Shown here: piece after piece, positions 23,250 through 36,000 of the stretch
How the letters are laid out: each line of letters starts with the position of its first letter
Numbering within the stretch: position 1 is the stretch's first letter
Assembly (NCBI RefSeq): GCF_937616625.2
Contig: NC_065577.1
Location: 26,859,501 to 26,923,500 of the forward strand
Direction of reading: 5' to 3'
DNA length: 64,000 bases
DNA from: Mercurialis annua
Lineage: Eukaryota; Streptophyta; Magnoliopsida; Malpighiales; Euphorbiaceae
The notes under the pieces: model-generated
What the model was told of the DNA's origin: nothing
What the model saw: only the letters and a program-made list of their open reading frames with translations
The model's database searches: none
Position numbers and translations under genes: made by a program

Positions 23250-23610
23250 ATACAACATAGGTCTACCAAGAATACCATTGTACGCTAAAGGCATATCAAC
23301 TATCATGAAAAGTGACCGTACCTTCCGTGTTGGTTCCGCCAGGATACCTTCTGTTCCGTCCTCCTGAGGTATTTTGACTCTGAGCTCCAAGTTCAGCTCG
23401 ACCATGCCTTCTGGCAGACCGGAGCTCCACCCAGTCCCAAGAGAGGGATGTTCACTGGTTTAAGATTGATTTTAGATCCTCCCAGTGCCAAAAATACTGA
23501 CAGAGTTAACAATTTAACCGAGCTACCATCATCCACCAGCAGTCGTTCGACCCATTTCAATCTGACAATGGCCGATACGATCAGAGCATCTTCGTGGGGA
23601 AGTTCGACCC
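23250..23610 (-). pseudogene. Aspartic protease domain
   Basis: PHEDALIVSAIV...VERLLVDDGSSVKLL (about 23595-23510), then after a frameshift near 23400 the flap and C-terminal part with PLAYNGILGRPM. The family active site is D-T/S-G; here it reads D-D-G (codons at about 23533-23525), so the catalytic triplet itself is altered. Confidence 0.8.
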
Positions 23611-23879
23611 CCTTCGTGTCCTCTAGCCCGAAAACGATGCTCGGCCATGGCGATCCTGTAGACACTGACATAACCATCCTTTGCTTCTTCTTTCGGCGTT
23701 TTCGGATATATTCAGATTCTAGAGTTCCGCCTGAGATTGTGTTAATCACACCTGTGACTTGTGTTTTCTTTGATGGGGGTTGAGCTTCTCTGCTCCCACC
23801 TGGCTCCGACCTGACCGAGTTGACTATCGTATTTCCTCGGTCTTGAACCTCCTTGGCAACCACAAAATGTTGTGGACGT

Positions 23880-25985
23880 CCCTGGTAGACTAGCTTGTCC
23901 ATCTCACTTCGCAAACATCCACATTCTTCTGTTTCATGGCCATAACCATCATGAAATTCACAAAACTTGGAGCGATCTCAATCTTTGACCAGCCTCGGGG
24001 AATAGCGAATTTCCTTGTTGTTGTGCTTGATCCATGACAAAATCTGCTCCCTCGGAGTATTAAGCGGTACATATTGGCTGGGTACCCCTGCTCGGTCCAC
24101 GTATCCTTCCGTGCCTCCCCCAATGCTGAAACATGGCTTTGTACCAGGCCCCGTGTTAGGCGAATTGGGTTGAGTGTTAGATACCTTGTTTCCCATGTAT
24201 CCCGAGGTCTCGTTCAGAGGTCGGCACCGATCTTTACTACGGCTGGATCCCGGAGTGCTCTGCGGTTTACTGGGTCCGAGCTAACCATCCCATAAACTTT
24301 CCTCTGTCTTTCCTCATCAAGGTTGATATAGTTCCAAGCCTTGTTCATCAACTCGGTTGTAAGTGTCAACTGGGTCGGTGATCAGGCTATCTCGGAAGAC
24401 TTGCATACTGGTGTTATCTTTCATAGCGTCAATGGCCGTACCATCGTTCAAATCTTCTATCATTATTGCCTCCACATTGAACCGAGCGACATAAACTTTC
24501 AATCTCTCTCCCTGCCTTTGAAAACATTTCCTTAAGTCACTGGATCTTTTTTTTCTTTCAATGCTCGGAGCAAAGTGAGTTTTAAAGGCGATAGCGAGCT
24601 CTCTGAAACTGTTGATAGAGCCCTCCGTAGTGTTGAAGGAAACACCTTACCCACAGTTGCGTCCGAAACACTTTGTACCCCCATTGCAACCTGAAAACAA
24701 CTTAAATGAGTCATCGGGTCGGATTTACCATTATATCTGTTAATAGGTGGATATTTAAACTTATCTGGGAATAGGTCGTCTCATATGGTCTTTGACAACG
24801 GGCTAGCAATGCCACAGGTGGTGAAAGGTCGAGACTCTGCATTGTGCCCTTTATGCTTATCTAGCTCGGCCTGGACAAGGCGAGTGACTTCGTCACACAG
24901 TGTTTTCTGATGTTGCGAAGCTGCCCCGAGCTGTGAACACTCTCTGGCCCATGTCTCCTGACCGGTGGAACTCCTGCTCTCGCGGTCCGCAGAGGATCTG
25001 CCTCCGGGTCTGGGTCTCCCCTCCCCAAGCCAGCGTTTCCGCGCTGCGTCTCTGGTGGCGGATTCTCATCTTGCACCCCCTCCCTTCGAGGAGGAGGAGG
25101 ATCATTCCGACGTTCTTCTCTCGGAAAAGGGCGGTCATGCAAACCTTCGTCACTCGGAAAATTAGTGTCACGTCGATCGTCGCCTCTCGGCCCTTGGTGC
25201 TCTGTCTGGCCTCTAGGTCTTGGTCGCGGGTGGTCGTTCCGACCTTCTTCTCTCGGAGGGTGACCATCACGAAACTCAGATCGAGGAGGTGGAGGATCAT
25301 TCCGCTCTTCTTCTCTCAGAATGCCTCTTTCACGGAAATCGTCTCGAGGTGGTAAAGGGTCATCCCGACCTTCTTCTCTCGGGATGTCTCTGGCGGGAGG
25401 ATCTCTGCGATGATGAGTTTCGCCATAAGGAAATCCTGGTGGGTTCATGACCGGAGGTGCCCTGAAACCAGGTCTTTGGTTCATCTGAGCCATGAACACT
25501 TGTTGGATCTGCTGGCCTTGCATCATCTGTTGATGCAAATATTCCATATATTCCTGTACTTGTGCCATTCCTGTGTGAACCATTCTTTATCCACTAGTCC
25601 TTGCGGTGTTCGTGACGGTCGGAGTTGCCTCAGTTGAGAAACTGAGCTGGGTAGGAGTTAACGTGTTCCTGAAGAAACCTTGCTATACCAAAGGATTCGG
25701 GGTCTGAATTCCAGGTGGTTGCATATTCCAACCTCCAGGATGGTTGGCAGGAAAATCTCTCATTCCATACAAAGGAATCATCGGTGGCTTGCTCCCTGAT
25801 GCACGGTTGTCACTGCCTTGAGTATGCACCGGTGGGTTTAGATCTGTAATCACGGGTGGCCTTCCTTCAAAAACAATAGACTGCTCTTCGAACCCAGTTA
25901 ACTCTGGAGTTATCCTGACCGTGTCTCCTCCAGATGTATTCACCAGAGCTTCTCCATCACTGATTTGTTTTTCTTTGTCCACCAT
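23880..25985 (-). pseudogene. gag: gag region (capsid-like domain and CCHC-like motif)
   Basis: N-terminal low-complexity part, then a long Arg/Pro/Asp-rich stretch (PPREEGRND-type repeats, about 25450-25000). The Retrotrans_gag domain follows: RPFTTCGIASPL, FPDKFKYPPINRYNGKSDPM, HLSCFQVAMGVQSVSDATVG and, in another frame, VYVARFNVEA. Near 23905-23965 is a C-x2-H...H...C motif (CEFHDGYGHETEECGCL) typical of Tat gag C-termini. A stop lies at about 25683, another at about 24781, and frameshifts near 24880 and 24515. The structural role would be packaging of the element RNA. Confidence 0.85.
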
Positions 25986-26049
25986 TTTCACGCAAGATCA
26001 CAGAGAAAGAAACAGAAAAAATAGCAACACCAGACTGTGGGGGGTCATA

Positions 26050-26059
26050 GACGGCGCCA
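26050..26059 (-). promoter_or_regulatory. Primer-binding site of the Tat element
   Basis: Two bases inside the 5' LTR the minus strand reads TGGCGCCGTC. TGGCGCCGT matches the start of the tRNA-Asp-type site used by several plant Ty3/gypsy elements, but the match does not continue, so the primer tRNA is uncertain. Confidence 0.6.
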
Positions 26060-26061
26060 AG

Positions 26062-26802
26062 TGATAAATCACCAAATGAGATCCGAGCTCCACAAGCCTA
26101 CACAAACAGCAAACAGAGGTCAGAAAGAACTACGGTGGGGGGTCACCGGACGTTCACTCCGACGCTCAAGTAAGATTTCAAGTAGAGGAAGAAGAAGAAG
26201 AGAAAAGAGTATTCAGAGTAGAGAAAAAGAATTACCTCGGATTTTCCCTTAAACCCTATATTTATAGTTAGGGTTTAAGGACAAACCTTGCCTTGCTGGA
26301 AAGCTGTGCTTGGAGTGGTCCCTCAAAAGCGGTTATGCCAACGTGGAGGATATCCCTGCGTGAGGCGCATGTTGTTATGTGTGTCAGGTGGAGGGAACAT
26401 TCCTCATGCACCTGTCATAGGATCTTTTGTGGTCCCAAGATCTGGTACACGTGAGTGTGCTCGTGGGCCAGATCTCGGAGCTCGGTCAAGGCCTGAATCT
26501 CGGATTGTTCAGCGCCTACTTACATATTTCTAGTTTCTGGGTGTATCTCGAAGCTCGGGTCATCTATGTCGAGCTTTCATATCTCTCGTTTAGAAGCTCA
26601 AATAGATTCTTTGATTCGACCTTGTACGAAGCACGCATCTTGGATGATGTCCGAATGTTCCTCGATCAGGTGACCCCCAGGTCGCGTGGTCTATGATTTA
26701 CGAGGTGGTCGGAAGTTGACCTCAGGTCGGTAAAATGCTTGACTTAGCGATGTTCATTCTTGGCGAGGTTGCTTCGCCCCTACTAAATGTACTACGTTAT
26801 CA
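26062..26802 (-). repeat. 5' LTR of the Tat element (741 bp)
   Basis: Same length and ends as 14841-15581. Minus-strand TATA box at 26259-26266 (TATTTATA on plus) inside the telo-box inverted repeat (arms 26247-26258 and 26269-26280). This LTR would drive gag-pol; transcription would start about 30 bp to the left of the box, leaving a short R-U5 of roughly 170 bp before the PBS. Confidence 0.95.
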
Positions 26803-26807
26803 GTTAC
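26803..26807. repeat. Target site duplication, right copy (GTTAC)
   Basis: Identical to 14836-14840. Removing the element plus one copy restores a continuous satellite monomer. Confidence 0.95.
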
Positions 26808-29651
26808 GAAACAAATCCAAACTTTTCACCTTTTTAGCGATTTAAGCCAAACGTTTACAAACGTAACGAAACAAAACCAAACGTTTAAAACGTTACGAAA
26901 CAAAACCAAACGTTTACAAACATTACGAAACAAATACAAACGTTTCACATTTTTAGCGTTTTAAGCCAAAATATTACAAACGCTACGAAACAAATCCAAA
27001 CGTTTCACCTTATTAGCGATTTAAGCCAAACGTTTACAAACGTAACGAAACAAATCCAAATGTTTCACCTTTTTAGCGATTTAAGCCAAACGTTTACAAA
27101 CGTTACGAAACATTTTAAAACGTTTACCCATTTTAGCGATTTAAGCCAAACGATTACAAACGTTACGAAACAAAGACAAACGTTTCACCTTTTTAGCATT
27201 TTACGCCAAACGTTTACAAACGTTACAAAACAAATCGCTAAAAAGGTGAAACATTTGTATTTGTTTCACCTTTTTAGAAATTTAAGCCATACGTTTACAA
27301 ACGTTACAAAACAAATCCATACGTTTCCCCTTTTTAGCAATTTAAGCTAAACGTTTACAAACATTACGAAACAAATCCAAATGTTTCCCCATTTTAGCGA
27401 TTTAAGCCAATCGTTTACAAACGTCACGAAACAAATGCAAACATTTCACCTTTTTAGCGATTTAAGCCAAACGTTTAAAAATGTTACGAAACAAAACCAA
27501 ATGTTTAATCTTTTTAGCTATTGAAGCCAAACATTTACAAACGTTAGGGAACAAAAACAATAGCTTCTCATTTTCATATATTTAAGCCTAACGTTTGCAA
27601 ACGTTACGAAACAAAATCAAACGTTTTACCTTTTTTGCGATTTAAGCCAACCACTTGGTTTTGTTTCGAAAGGTTTGTAAACGTTTGGCTTAAATCGCTA
27701 AAAAGGTGAAACGTTTAGATTTTTTTTGTAACGTTTTTAAACGTTTGGTTTAAATCGCTAAAAACGCGAACATTTGGTTTTGTTTCATAACCTTTGTAAA
27801 GGTTTGGCTTAAATTGCTAAAAAGGTGAAACGTTTGGATTTGTTTCGTAACGTTTGTAAGCGTTTGGCTTAAATTGCTAAAAAGGTGAAACAAATTCAAA
27901 CTTTTCACCTTTTTAGCGATTTGGTTTGTAACGTTTGTAAACGTTTGGCTTAAATCGCTAAAAAGGTGAAACGTTTGACTTTATTTCGTAACGTTTTATA
28001 CGTTTGGCTTAAATCACTAAAATGGGGAAACGTTTGGATTTGTTTCATAACTTTTGTAAACGTTTGGCTTAAATCGCTAAAATGGTGAATCGTTTGGATT
28101 TGTTTCGTAACGTTTCTAAACGTTTAGCTTAAATTGCTAAAAAGGTGAAACGCTTGGATTTGTTTCATAACATTTCAAAAGGTGAAACGCTTGGATTTGT
28201 TTTGTAACGTTTGTAAACGTTTGGCTTAAATTGCTAAAAAGGGGAAACGTTTGGTTTTGTTTTGTAACGTTTGTAAACATTTGGCTTAAATCGCTAAATA
28301 GGTGAAACGCTTGGATTTTTTTCGTAATGTTTGTAAATGTTTGGCTTAAATTTCTAATAAGGGGAAACGTTTGGATTTGTTTCGTAACATTTGTAAACGT
28401 TTGGCTTAAATTGCTAAAAAGGTGAAATGCTTGGATTTGTTTCATAACGTTTTGTAAATGTTTGGCTTAAATCGCTAAAAAGGTGAGATGTTTGGATTTG
28501 TTTCGAGACGTTTGGCTTAAGTCGCTAAAAGGGTGCAACGTTTTGATTTGTCTCGTAATGTTTGTAAACATTTGGCTTAAATCGCTTAAAAGGCGAAATG
28601 TTTGGATTTGTTTCGTAACGTTTGTAAATGTTTGGGTTAAATCGCTAGAAAGGGGAAACGTTTAGATTTGTTTCTTAATATCTGTAGACGTTTGGCTTAA
28701 ATCGCTAAAAAGGGGAAACATTTGGTTTTGTTTCGTAATGTTTGTAAACGTTTGGCTTAAATCGCTAAAAGGGTGAAACGTTTGAATTTATTTCGTAATG
28801 TCTGTAAACGTTTGGCTTAAATCGCTAAAATAGGGAAACACTTCGATTTGTTTCGTAACGTCTGTAAACATTTGGCTTAAATTGCTAAAAAGGTGAAATG
28901 CTTAGATTTGTTTCTTAACGTTTGTAAACGTTTGGCTTAAATCGCTAAAAAGGTGAAATGTTTGGATTTCTTTCGTAACGTTTCTAAATGTTTGGCTTAT
29001 ATCTCTAAAATGGGGAAATGTTTGGATTTGTTTCGTAACGTTTGTAAACGTTTGCTTAAATTGCTAAAAATGTGAAACGTTACGAAACAAATTCAGTAAT
29101 GTTTGTAAACGTTTGGCTTAAATAGCTAAAAATGTGAAACGTTTAAGAGATTGGTTTTGTTTCGTAACGTTTGTAAACGTTTGGCTTAAATTGCTCAAAA
29201 GGTGAAACGTTTGGATTTGTTCCGTAACATTTGTAAACGTTTGGCTTAAATCGCTAATAATGTGAGAAGTTTTAGAGATTGGTTTTGTTTCGTAACATTT
29301 GAAACGCTATAAATGGGGAAACGTTTTGATTTGTTTCGTAACGTTTGTACACGTTTGGCTTAAATTGCTAAAAAGGTGAAACGTTTGGATTTGTTTTGTA
29401 ACGTTTGTAAACGTTTGGCTTATGTCGCTAAAAAGGGGAAATGTTTGGATTTGTTTCCTAACTTTTTAAACGTTTGGCTTAAATCGCTAAAATGGGGAAA
29501 CTTTTGGATTTGTTTAGTAATGTTTGTAAAGGTTTGGGTTAAATTGCTAAAATGGTAAAACGTTTGGATTTGTTTCGTAACGTTTGTATATGTTTGGCTT
29601 AAATTGCTAAAAAGTTTAAACAAAATTAAACGTTTCACCTTTTTAGCGATT
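26803..29651. repeat. 60-bp satellite array between the Tat element and the plastid-like island
   Basis: Forward monomers to about 27652, then reverse monomers to about 29617, then a short forward piece to 29651. Short inverted patches occur at 27235-27262, 27888-27923 and 29076-29096, producing hairpin-like joints. Otherwise pure satellite. Confidence 0.94.
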
Positions 29652-30100
29652 TCAGAAAGATTGAGAAATAGGACCATCTGATTTGATTCGTTCTCAATAG
29701 CCATGAGATGATCATCTTAGGGTGAACCTTTTGTCGACGGATGCTCCTATTACACTCGTAGTCTCTGAAGGATGAGAACCAACTATGTAGCATCTACATC
29801 GAGAATATAAGTATTGTATACGTCATTAGTCCGATCTTTTGTAGGAGTTACCCGTAATAACGAACTTGCAAAATGAATCTGTTTATCATAAAGAGATTCG
29901 TTGTTCCTGACCATGCTTCACCTTAATTGTTATTTGAACAAGTAAAAGTTATGTCTTGGTCCGAGTGGGGATAGCATTTCTCTTTTGCCTGTCCATGGAG
30001 TTTTGAAAAATCCAAGCATCTCAGAGATAGATAGAGAGGTAGGAATTTTTCGAACGAACCGCACTCCTTCGTATACGTCAGGAGTCCATTGATGAGAAGG
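29652..30100. other. Probable plastid-derived insertion (NUPT), about 450 bp
   Basis: This is the only high-complexity, roughly balanced-GC stretch inside this part of the satellite. It reads like plant plastid inverted-repeat DNA from the spacer near trnV-GAC/rps12 as I remember it (for example GTCGACGGATGCTCC, GGTCCGAGTGGGGATAGC, CTCCTTCGTATACGTCAGG). That identity is from memory. Both edges join satellite directly. It has no gene of its own: the minus-strand frame across it is a chance extension of the satellite frame. Confidence 0.55.
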
Positions 30101-33079
30101 TTCGCCAAAAAGGTGAAACGTTTGAGTTTGTTTCGTAACCTTTTTAACGTTTGGCTTAAATCGCTAAAATTGGGAAACTTTTGGATCTGTTTCGTAACGT
30201 TTGTAAACATTTGGCTTCAATTGCTAAATCGGTGAAATGTTTGGAATTGTTTCGTAACGTTGGTAAACGTTTGGCTTTAATTACTAAAAAGTGAAACGCT
30301 TGGATTTCTTTCGTAACGTTTATAAACGTTTGGCTTAAATTGCTAAAAAGGGGAAATGTTTGGTTTTGTTTCGTAACATTTGTACGTTTGGCTTAAATGG
30401 CTAAAAAGCTGAAACGCTTAGATTTGTTTCGTATGGTTTGTAAATGTTTGGCTTAAATCGCTAAAAAGGTGGAACGTTTGGATTTGTTTCGTAACGTTTG
30501 TAAATGTTTGGATTAAATTGGTAAAAAGGTAAAAGGCTTGGATTTGTTTCGTTACGTTTGTAAACATTTGGCTTAAATCGCTAATTAGGTGAAGCGTTTG
30601 GATTTGTTTCGTAACGTTTGTACACGTTTCGCTTAAATTGCTAAAAAGGTGAAACATTCTCATTTATTTCTTAACATTTGTAAAATTTGGCTTAAATCGC
30701 TAAAAAGGTGAAATGGTTGGTTTTGTTTTGTAACGTTTGGCTTTAATCGCTAAAAAGGTGAAACGTTTGGATTCGTTTCGTAATGTTTGTAGACGTTTTG
30801 CTTAAATCGCTAAAATGGGGAAACGTTTGGATTTTTTTCGTACCGTTTGTTAACGTTTGGCTTATATCGCTAAAAAGGTGAAACGCTTTGATTTGTTTTG
30901 CAATGTTTGTAAACGTTTGGCTTAAATCGCTAAAAAGATGAAACGTTTGGATTTGTTTCATAACGTTTGTAAACATTTGGTTTAAATCGCTAAAATGGGA
31001 AAACGATGGATTTTTTCCGTAACGTTTGAAAACGTTTGGCTTAAATTGCTATAAATGTGAAACGTTTGGATTTATTTTGTAATGTTTATAAACGTTTAGC
31101 TAAATCACTAAAAAAGTGAAACGTTTGGTTTTTTTTCGTAACGTTTGTAAACGTATGGCTTAAATTTCTAAAAAAGTGAAACGTTTGGATTTGTTTCGTT
31201 ACGTTTGTAAATATTTTGCTTAAATCGCTAATAGTGTGAAACTTTTTAGCGATTGGTTATGTTTCGTAACATTTGAAATGCTAAAAATGGGGAAATGCTT
31301 TGATTTGTTTCGTAACTCTTGGTTTATATTGCTAAAAAGGTGAAACGTTTGGATTTGTTTCGTAACGTTTGTAAACGTTTGGCTTAATTCGCTAATAAGG
31401 GGAAACGTTTGGATTTGTTTTGTAATGTTTTAAATGTTTGGCTTAAATCGGTAAAATGGGGAAACATTTGGATTTGTTTCGTAATGTTTGTAATCTTTTG
31501 GCCTAAATCGCTAAAAAAGGGAAATGTTTGGATTTGTTTCATAACGTTTGTAAACGTTTGGCTATAATTGCTAAAAAGTGAAACGCTTGGATTTATTTCG
31601 TAACGTTTCTAAATGTTTGGCTTAAATCACTAAAGAGGTGAAACGTTTGGATTTGTTTCGTAACATTTGTAAATGTTTGGCTTAAATCACTAAAAAGGGG
31701 AAACATTTGGTTTTATTTCGTAACGCTTAGAAACGTTTGGCTTAAATTGCTAAAAAGGTTAAAAGCGATTTGTTTCGTAATATTTGTAAATGTTTGGCTT
31801 AAATCGCAAAAAAAGGTGAAACATTTGGATTTGTTTCGTAACGTTTGTAAACGCTTGGCTTAAATGGCTAAAAAGGTGAAACGTTTGGATTTGTTTCGTA
31901 ACATTTGTAAAGGTTTAGCTTAAATCGCTAAAATGGGGAAACTTTTGGATTTGTTTTTTAACGTTTCTAAATGTTTGGCTTAAAATGCTAAAAATATGAA
32001 ACGTTTCGATTTGTTTTGTAACGTTTATAAATGTATGGCTTAAATCGCTAAAAAGGGGAAACGTTTGGTTTTGTTTCGTAACGTTTGTAAACGTTTGGCT
32101 TAAATTGCTAAAAAGGTGAAACGTTTGGATTTGTTTTCGTAACGTTTGTAAACGTTTCGCTTAAATCACTAAAAATGTGAAATTTTTTTAGCGATTGGCT
32201 TTGTTTCGTAACATTTGAAACGCTAAAAATGGGGAAACGTTTGGATTTGCTACGTAACGTTTGTAAACGTTTGGCTTAAATTGCTAAAAAGGTGAAATGT
32301 TTAGATTTGTTTCGTAACGTTTGTAAACGTTTTGCATGATTCGCTAAACAGGGGAAATGTTTGGATTTGTTTCGTAAAATTTGTAAGCGTTTGGCTTATA
32401 CCGCAAAAAACGGGAGAAGTTTGGTTTTGTTTCGTAACTTTTGTAAAGGTTCGGCTTAAATCGCTAAAAAAGTTAAATGTTTGGCTTAAATCGTAAAAAG
32501 GTGACACGTTTGGATTTCTTTCGTAACGTTTGTAAACCTTTCTCTTAAATTGCTAAAAAGGAGAAACGTTTGGTTTTGTTTCATAACCTTTGTAAACGTT
32601 TGGATGAAATCGCTAAAACGGCAAAACGTTTGGATTTGTTTCGTAACGTTTGTAAATATTTGGCTTAAATTGATAAAAAGGTGAAACGCCTGGATTTGTT
32701 TCGTAAAGTTTGCAAACGTTTGGCTTACATCGCTAAAAAGGTGAAATGTTAGGATTTGTTTCGCAACGTTTGTACACGTTTCACTTATATTGCTAAAAAG
32801 GTGAAACGTTTGAATTTGATTCGTAACGTTTGTCAACGTTTGGCTTAAATCTCCAAAAAGGTGAAACGTTTGGATTTGTTTCTTAACGTTTGTGAAAATT
32901 TGGCTTAAATCGCTAACAAGGTGACATGTTTGGTTTGGTTTTGTATCGTTTGTTAACGTTTGGCTTGAATCGCTAATAAGGTTAAACGTTTGGATTTGTT
33001 TTGTAACGTTTGTAAACGTTTGGCTTAAATCGCTAAAAAGGGGAAACGTTTGGATTTGTTTCGTAACGTTTGTAAACGT
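30101..33079 (-). repeat. 60-bp satellite array (reverse)
   Basis: About 50 reverse monomers with the usual half-unit variants. Some monomers are shortened where TTTGTAAACGTTTGG is fused to a following box (for example near 31250 and 32190). Confidence 0.94.
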
Positions 33080-36000
33080 TCAGCGATTTAAGCCAAACGT
33101 TTACAATCGTTACGAAATAAATCCAAACGTTTGACCTTTTTATAGCTTTAAGCCAAACGTTTACAAACGTTATGAAGCAAATCCAAAGGTTTCACCTTTT
33201 TATCAATTTAAGCCAAATGTTTACAAACGTAACGAAACAAATCCAAACGTTTCACCTTTTTAGCTATTTAAGCTAAACGTTTATAAATATTATGAAACAA
33301 AGTACACGTTTAAAAATGTTACAAAACAAAACTAAACGTTTGGCTGAAAAGGGGAAACGTTACGAAACAAATCCAAGTGTTTCACCTTTTTAGCAATTTA
33401 AAGAAAATGTTTACAAACGTTGTGAAGCAAATCCAAATGTTTCCCCTTTTTAGCTTTTTAAGCCAAATGTTCAGAAATGTTACCAAACAAATCCAAACGT
33501 TTCCACTTTTAGCGAGTTAAGCCAAGCATTTACAAACGATACGAAACAAATCCAAACGTTTCCCCATTTCTGCGATTTCAGCCAAACGTTTACAACATTA
33601 CTAAACAAATCCAAGCGTTTCACCTTTTAAGCAATTTAAGCCAAACATTTACAACCGTTACGAAAAAAATCCAAACGCTTCCCCTTATTAGCGATTTAAG
33701 CCAAACGTTTACAAACAATACGAAAAAATCCAAACGTTTCACATATTTAGCGATTTAAGCCAAATGTTTGCAAACGTTACCGAACTAATCCAAATGTTTC
33801 ACATTTTTAGCGATTTAAGCCAAACGTTTATAAACGTTACGAAACAAAACCAAACGTTGACATACTTTACCAAATAAATCAAAACGTTTCCCCTTTTTAG
33901 CATTTTTAGCCAAACGTTTACAAACGCTACAAAACAAATCCAAACGTTTCACATTTTTCGCAATTTAATACAAACGTTACGAAACAAATTCAAACTTTTC
34001 CCCTTGTAAGCGATTTAAACCGAACGTTTACAAACGTTTCGAAAGAAAACCTAATGTTTCACCTTTTTAGCGATTTTGCTAAACGTTTACAGACGTTACG
34101 AAACAAATACAAATATTTCCCCTTTTAGAGATATAAGCCAAATGTTTACACACATTATAAACAAATACAAACGTTTCACATTTTTAGTTATTTAAGCTAA
34201 ACATTTATAAACGAAACAAAATAAAACCAAATGTTTTACAAACGTTACGAAACAAATCCAAACGTTTTACCTTTTTAGCAATTTTAGCCAAACGTTACGA
34301 AACAAACCCAAACGTTTTACCTTTTTAGCAATTTAAGCCAAACTTTTACAAATGTTACGAAATAAAACCAAATGTTTCCCTATTTTAGCGATTTAAGACA
34401 AACGTTTAAAAACGTTGCGAAACAAATCAAAATGTTTCACCTTTCTAGCAATTTAAGACAAACGTTTACAATCGTTATGAAACAAATCCAAACGTTTCAC
34501 CTTTTTAGAAATTTAAGCCAAACGTTTACAAACGTTACGAAACAAATCCAAAGGTTTCACCTTTTTATCGATTTAAGCCAAACGTTTACAAACATAACGA
34601 AACATATCCAAACGTTTCACCTTTTTCGTTATTTAAGCTAAACGTTTATAAACGTTATGAATCAAATCACACGTTTAAAAACGCTACGAAACGTTACCAA
34701 AATAAATCCAAGCGTTTCACCTTTTTAGCAATTTAAGCCAAACGTTTACAAACGTTACGAAACAAATTCAAACGTTTCCCCTTTTTAGCTATTTAAGCCA
34801 AATGTTTATAAACGTTACGAAACAAATCCAAACGTTTCCACTTTTGGCAATTTATGCCAAACGTTTACAAAAGTTACGAAAAAAATCCAAACGTTTCACC
34901 TTTGTAGCGATTTAAGCCAAACGTTTACAAACGTTAGAAAACAAATCCAAAAGTTTCACCTTTTTAGTGATTTAAGCCAAACGTTTAAAACGTTTCGAAA
35001 GAAATGCAAAAGTTTCGCAGTTTTAGAGATTTAAGCCAAACGTTTACAAACATTACGAAACAAATATAAATGTTTCAAATGTTTTGTAACAAAATCAAAT
35101 GTTTATAAGCAAAACCAAACATTTGGCTAAAATGGTGAAACGTTACGAAACAAATCCAAGTTTCACCTTTTTAGCAATTTAATTCTAACGTTTACAAACG
35201 TTACAAAACAAAACATAAATTTTCACTTTTTTAGCGATTGAAGCCAAACGTTTACAAATGTTACGAAACAAAACCAAACGTTTCCCCATATTAGCGATTT
35301 AAGCCAAACGTTTACAAATATTACTAAACAAATCCAAACGTTTCACCTTTTTAGCGATTTAAGCCAAACGTTTACAAACGTTATGATACAAAACCAAATG
35401 TTTCCCTTTTTTAGCGATTTAAGCCAAACGTTTACAAACGTTACGAAAAAAATCCAAACGTTTCACATATTTAGCGATTTAAGCCGAACGTTTATAAACG
35501 TTAGGAAACAAAACCAAATGTTTCACCTTTTTATCGATTTAAGCTAAACGTTAACAGATGTTACAAAACAAATCCAAACGTTTCCCCTTTTTAGCAATGT
35601 AAGCCAAACATTTACAAACATTACGAAACAAATCCAAACGTTTCACCTTTGTAGCGATTTAAGCCAAACGTTTACAAACGTTAGAAAACAAATCCAAAAG
35701 TTTCACCTTTTTAGTGATTTAAGCCAAACGTTTAAAACGTTTCGAAAGAAATGCAAAAGTTTCGCAGTTTTAGAGATTTAAGCCAAACGTTTACAAACAT
35801 TACGAAACAAATATAAATGTTTCAAATGTTTTGTAACAAAATCAAATGTTTATAAGCAAAACCAAACATTTGGCTAAAATGGTGAAACGTTACGAAACAA
35901 ATCCAAGTTTCACCTTTTTAGCAATTTAATTCTAACGTTTACAAACGTTACAAAACAAAACATAAATTTTCACTTTTTTAGCGATTGAAGCCAAACGTTT

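Larger units (their letters stand above)
19847..25985 (-). pseudogene. gag-pol polyprotein pseudogene of the Tat element
   Basis: The reading starts at ATG 25985 (MVDKEKQISDGEAL) and can be followed to a natural stop at 19847-19849 (RTWNSQVLRKYYQ). All expected domains are present in the order gag, protease, RT, RNase H, second RNase H, integrase. It is interrupted by stops near 25683, 24781, 22860, 22815, 22270, 21307 and 19966, and by frameshifts near 24880, 24515, 23400 and 22600. It cannot make a polyprotein. Domain entries follow separately. Confidence 0.93.
14841..26802 (-). mobile_element. Complete Ty3/gypsy Tat-lineage LTR retrotransposon (11,962 bp), inactivated
   Basis: Flanked by TSD GTTAC. 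Two 741-bp LTRs run TGATAA...TTATCA. In minus-strand order: 5' LTR (26802-26062), PBS, gag, protease, RT, RNase H, second RNase H, integrase, minisatellite, an antisense gene, PPT, 3' LTR (15581-14841). The second RNase H after the RT-associated one marks the Tat clade. Gag-pol has many in-frame stops and frameshifts. The two LTRs differ at roughly 30 positions by eye (about 4%), so the insertion is old compared with the LARD-like element to the right. Confidence 0.95.

Noticed and set aside
24893..25355. Long frames on both strands in the gag region, including plus-strand ones rich in Ser/Arg
   Set aside because: Shadows of the Arg/Pro/Asp-rich gag repeat. The minus-strand frame from 25583 agrees with the surrounding gag order.
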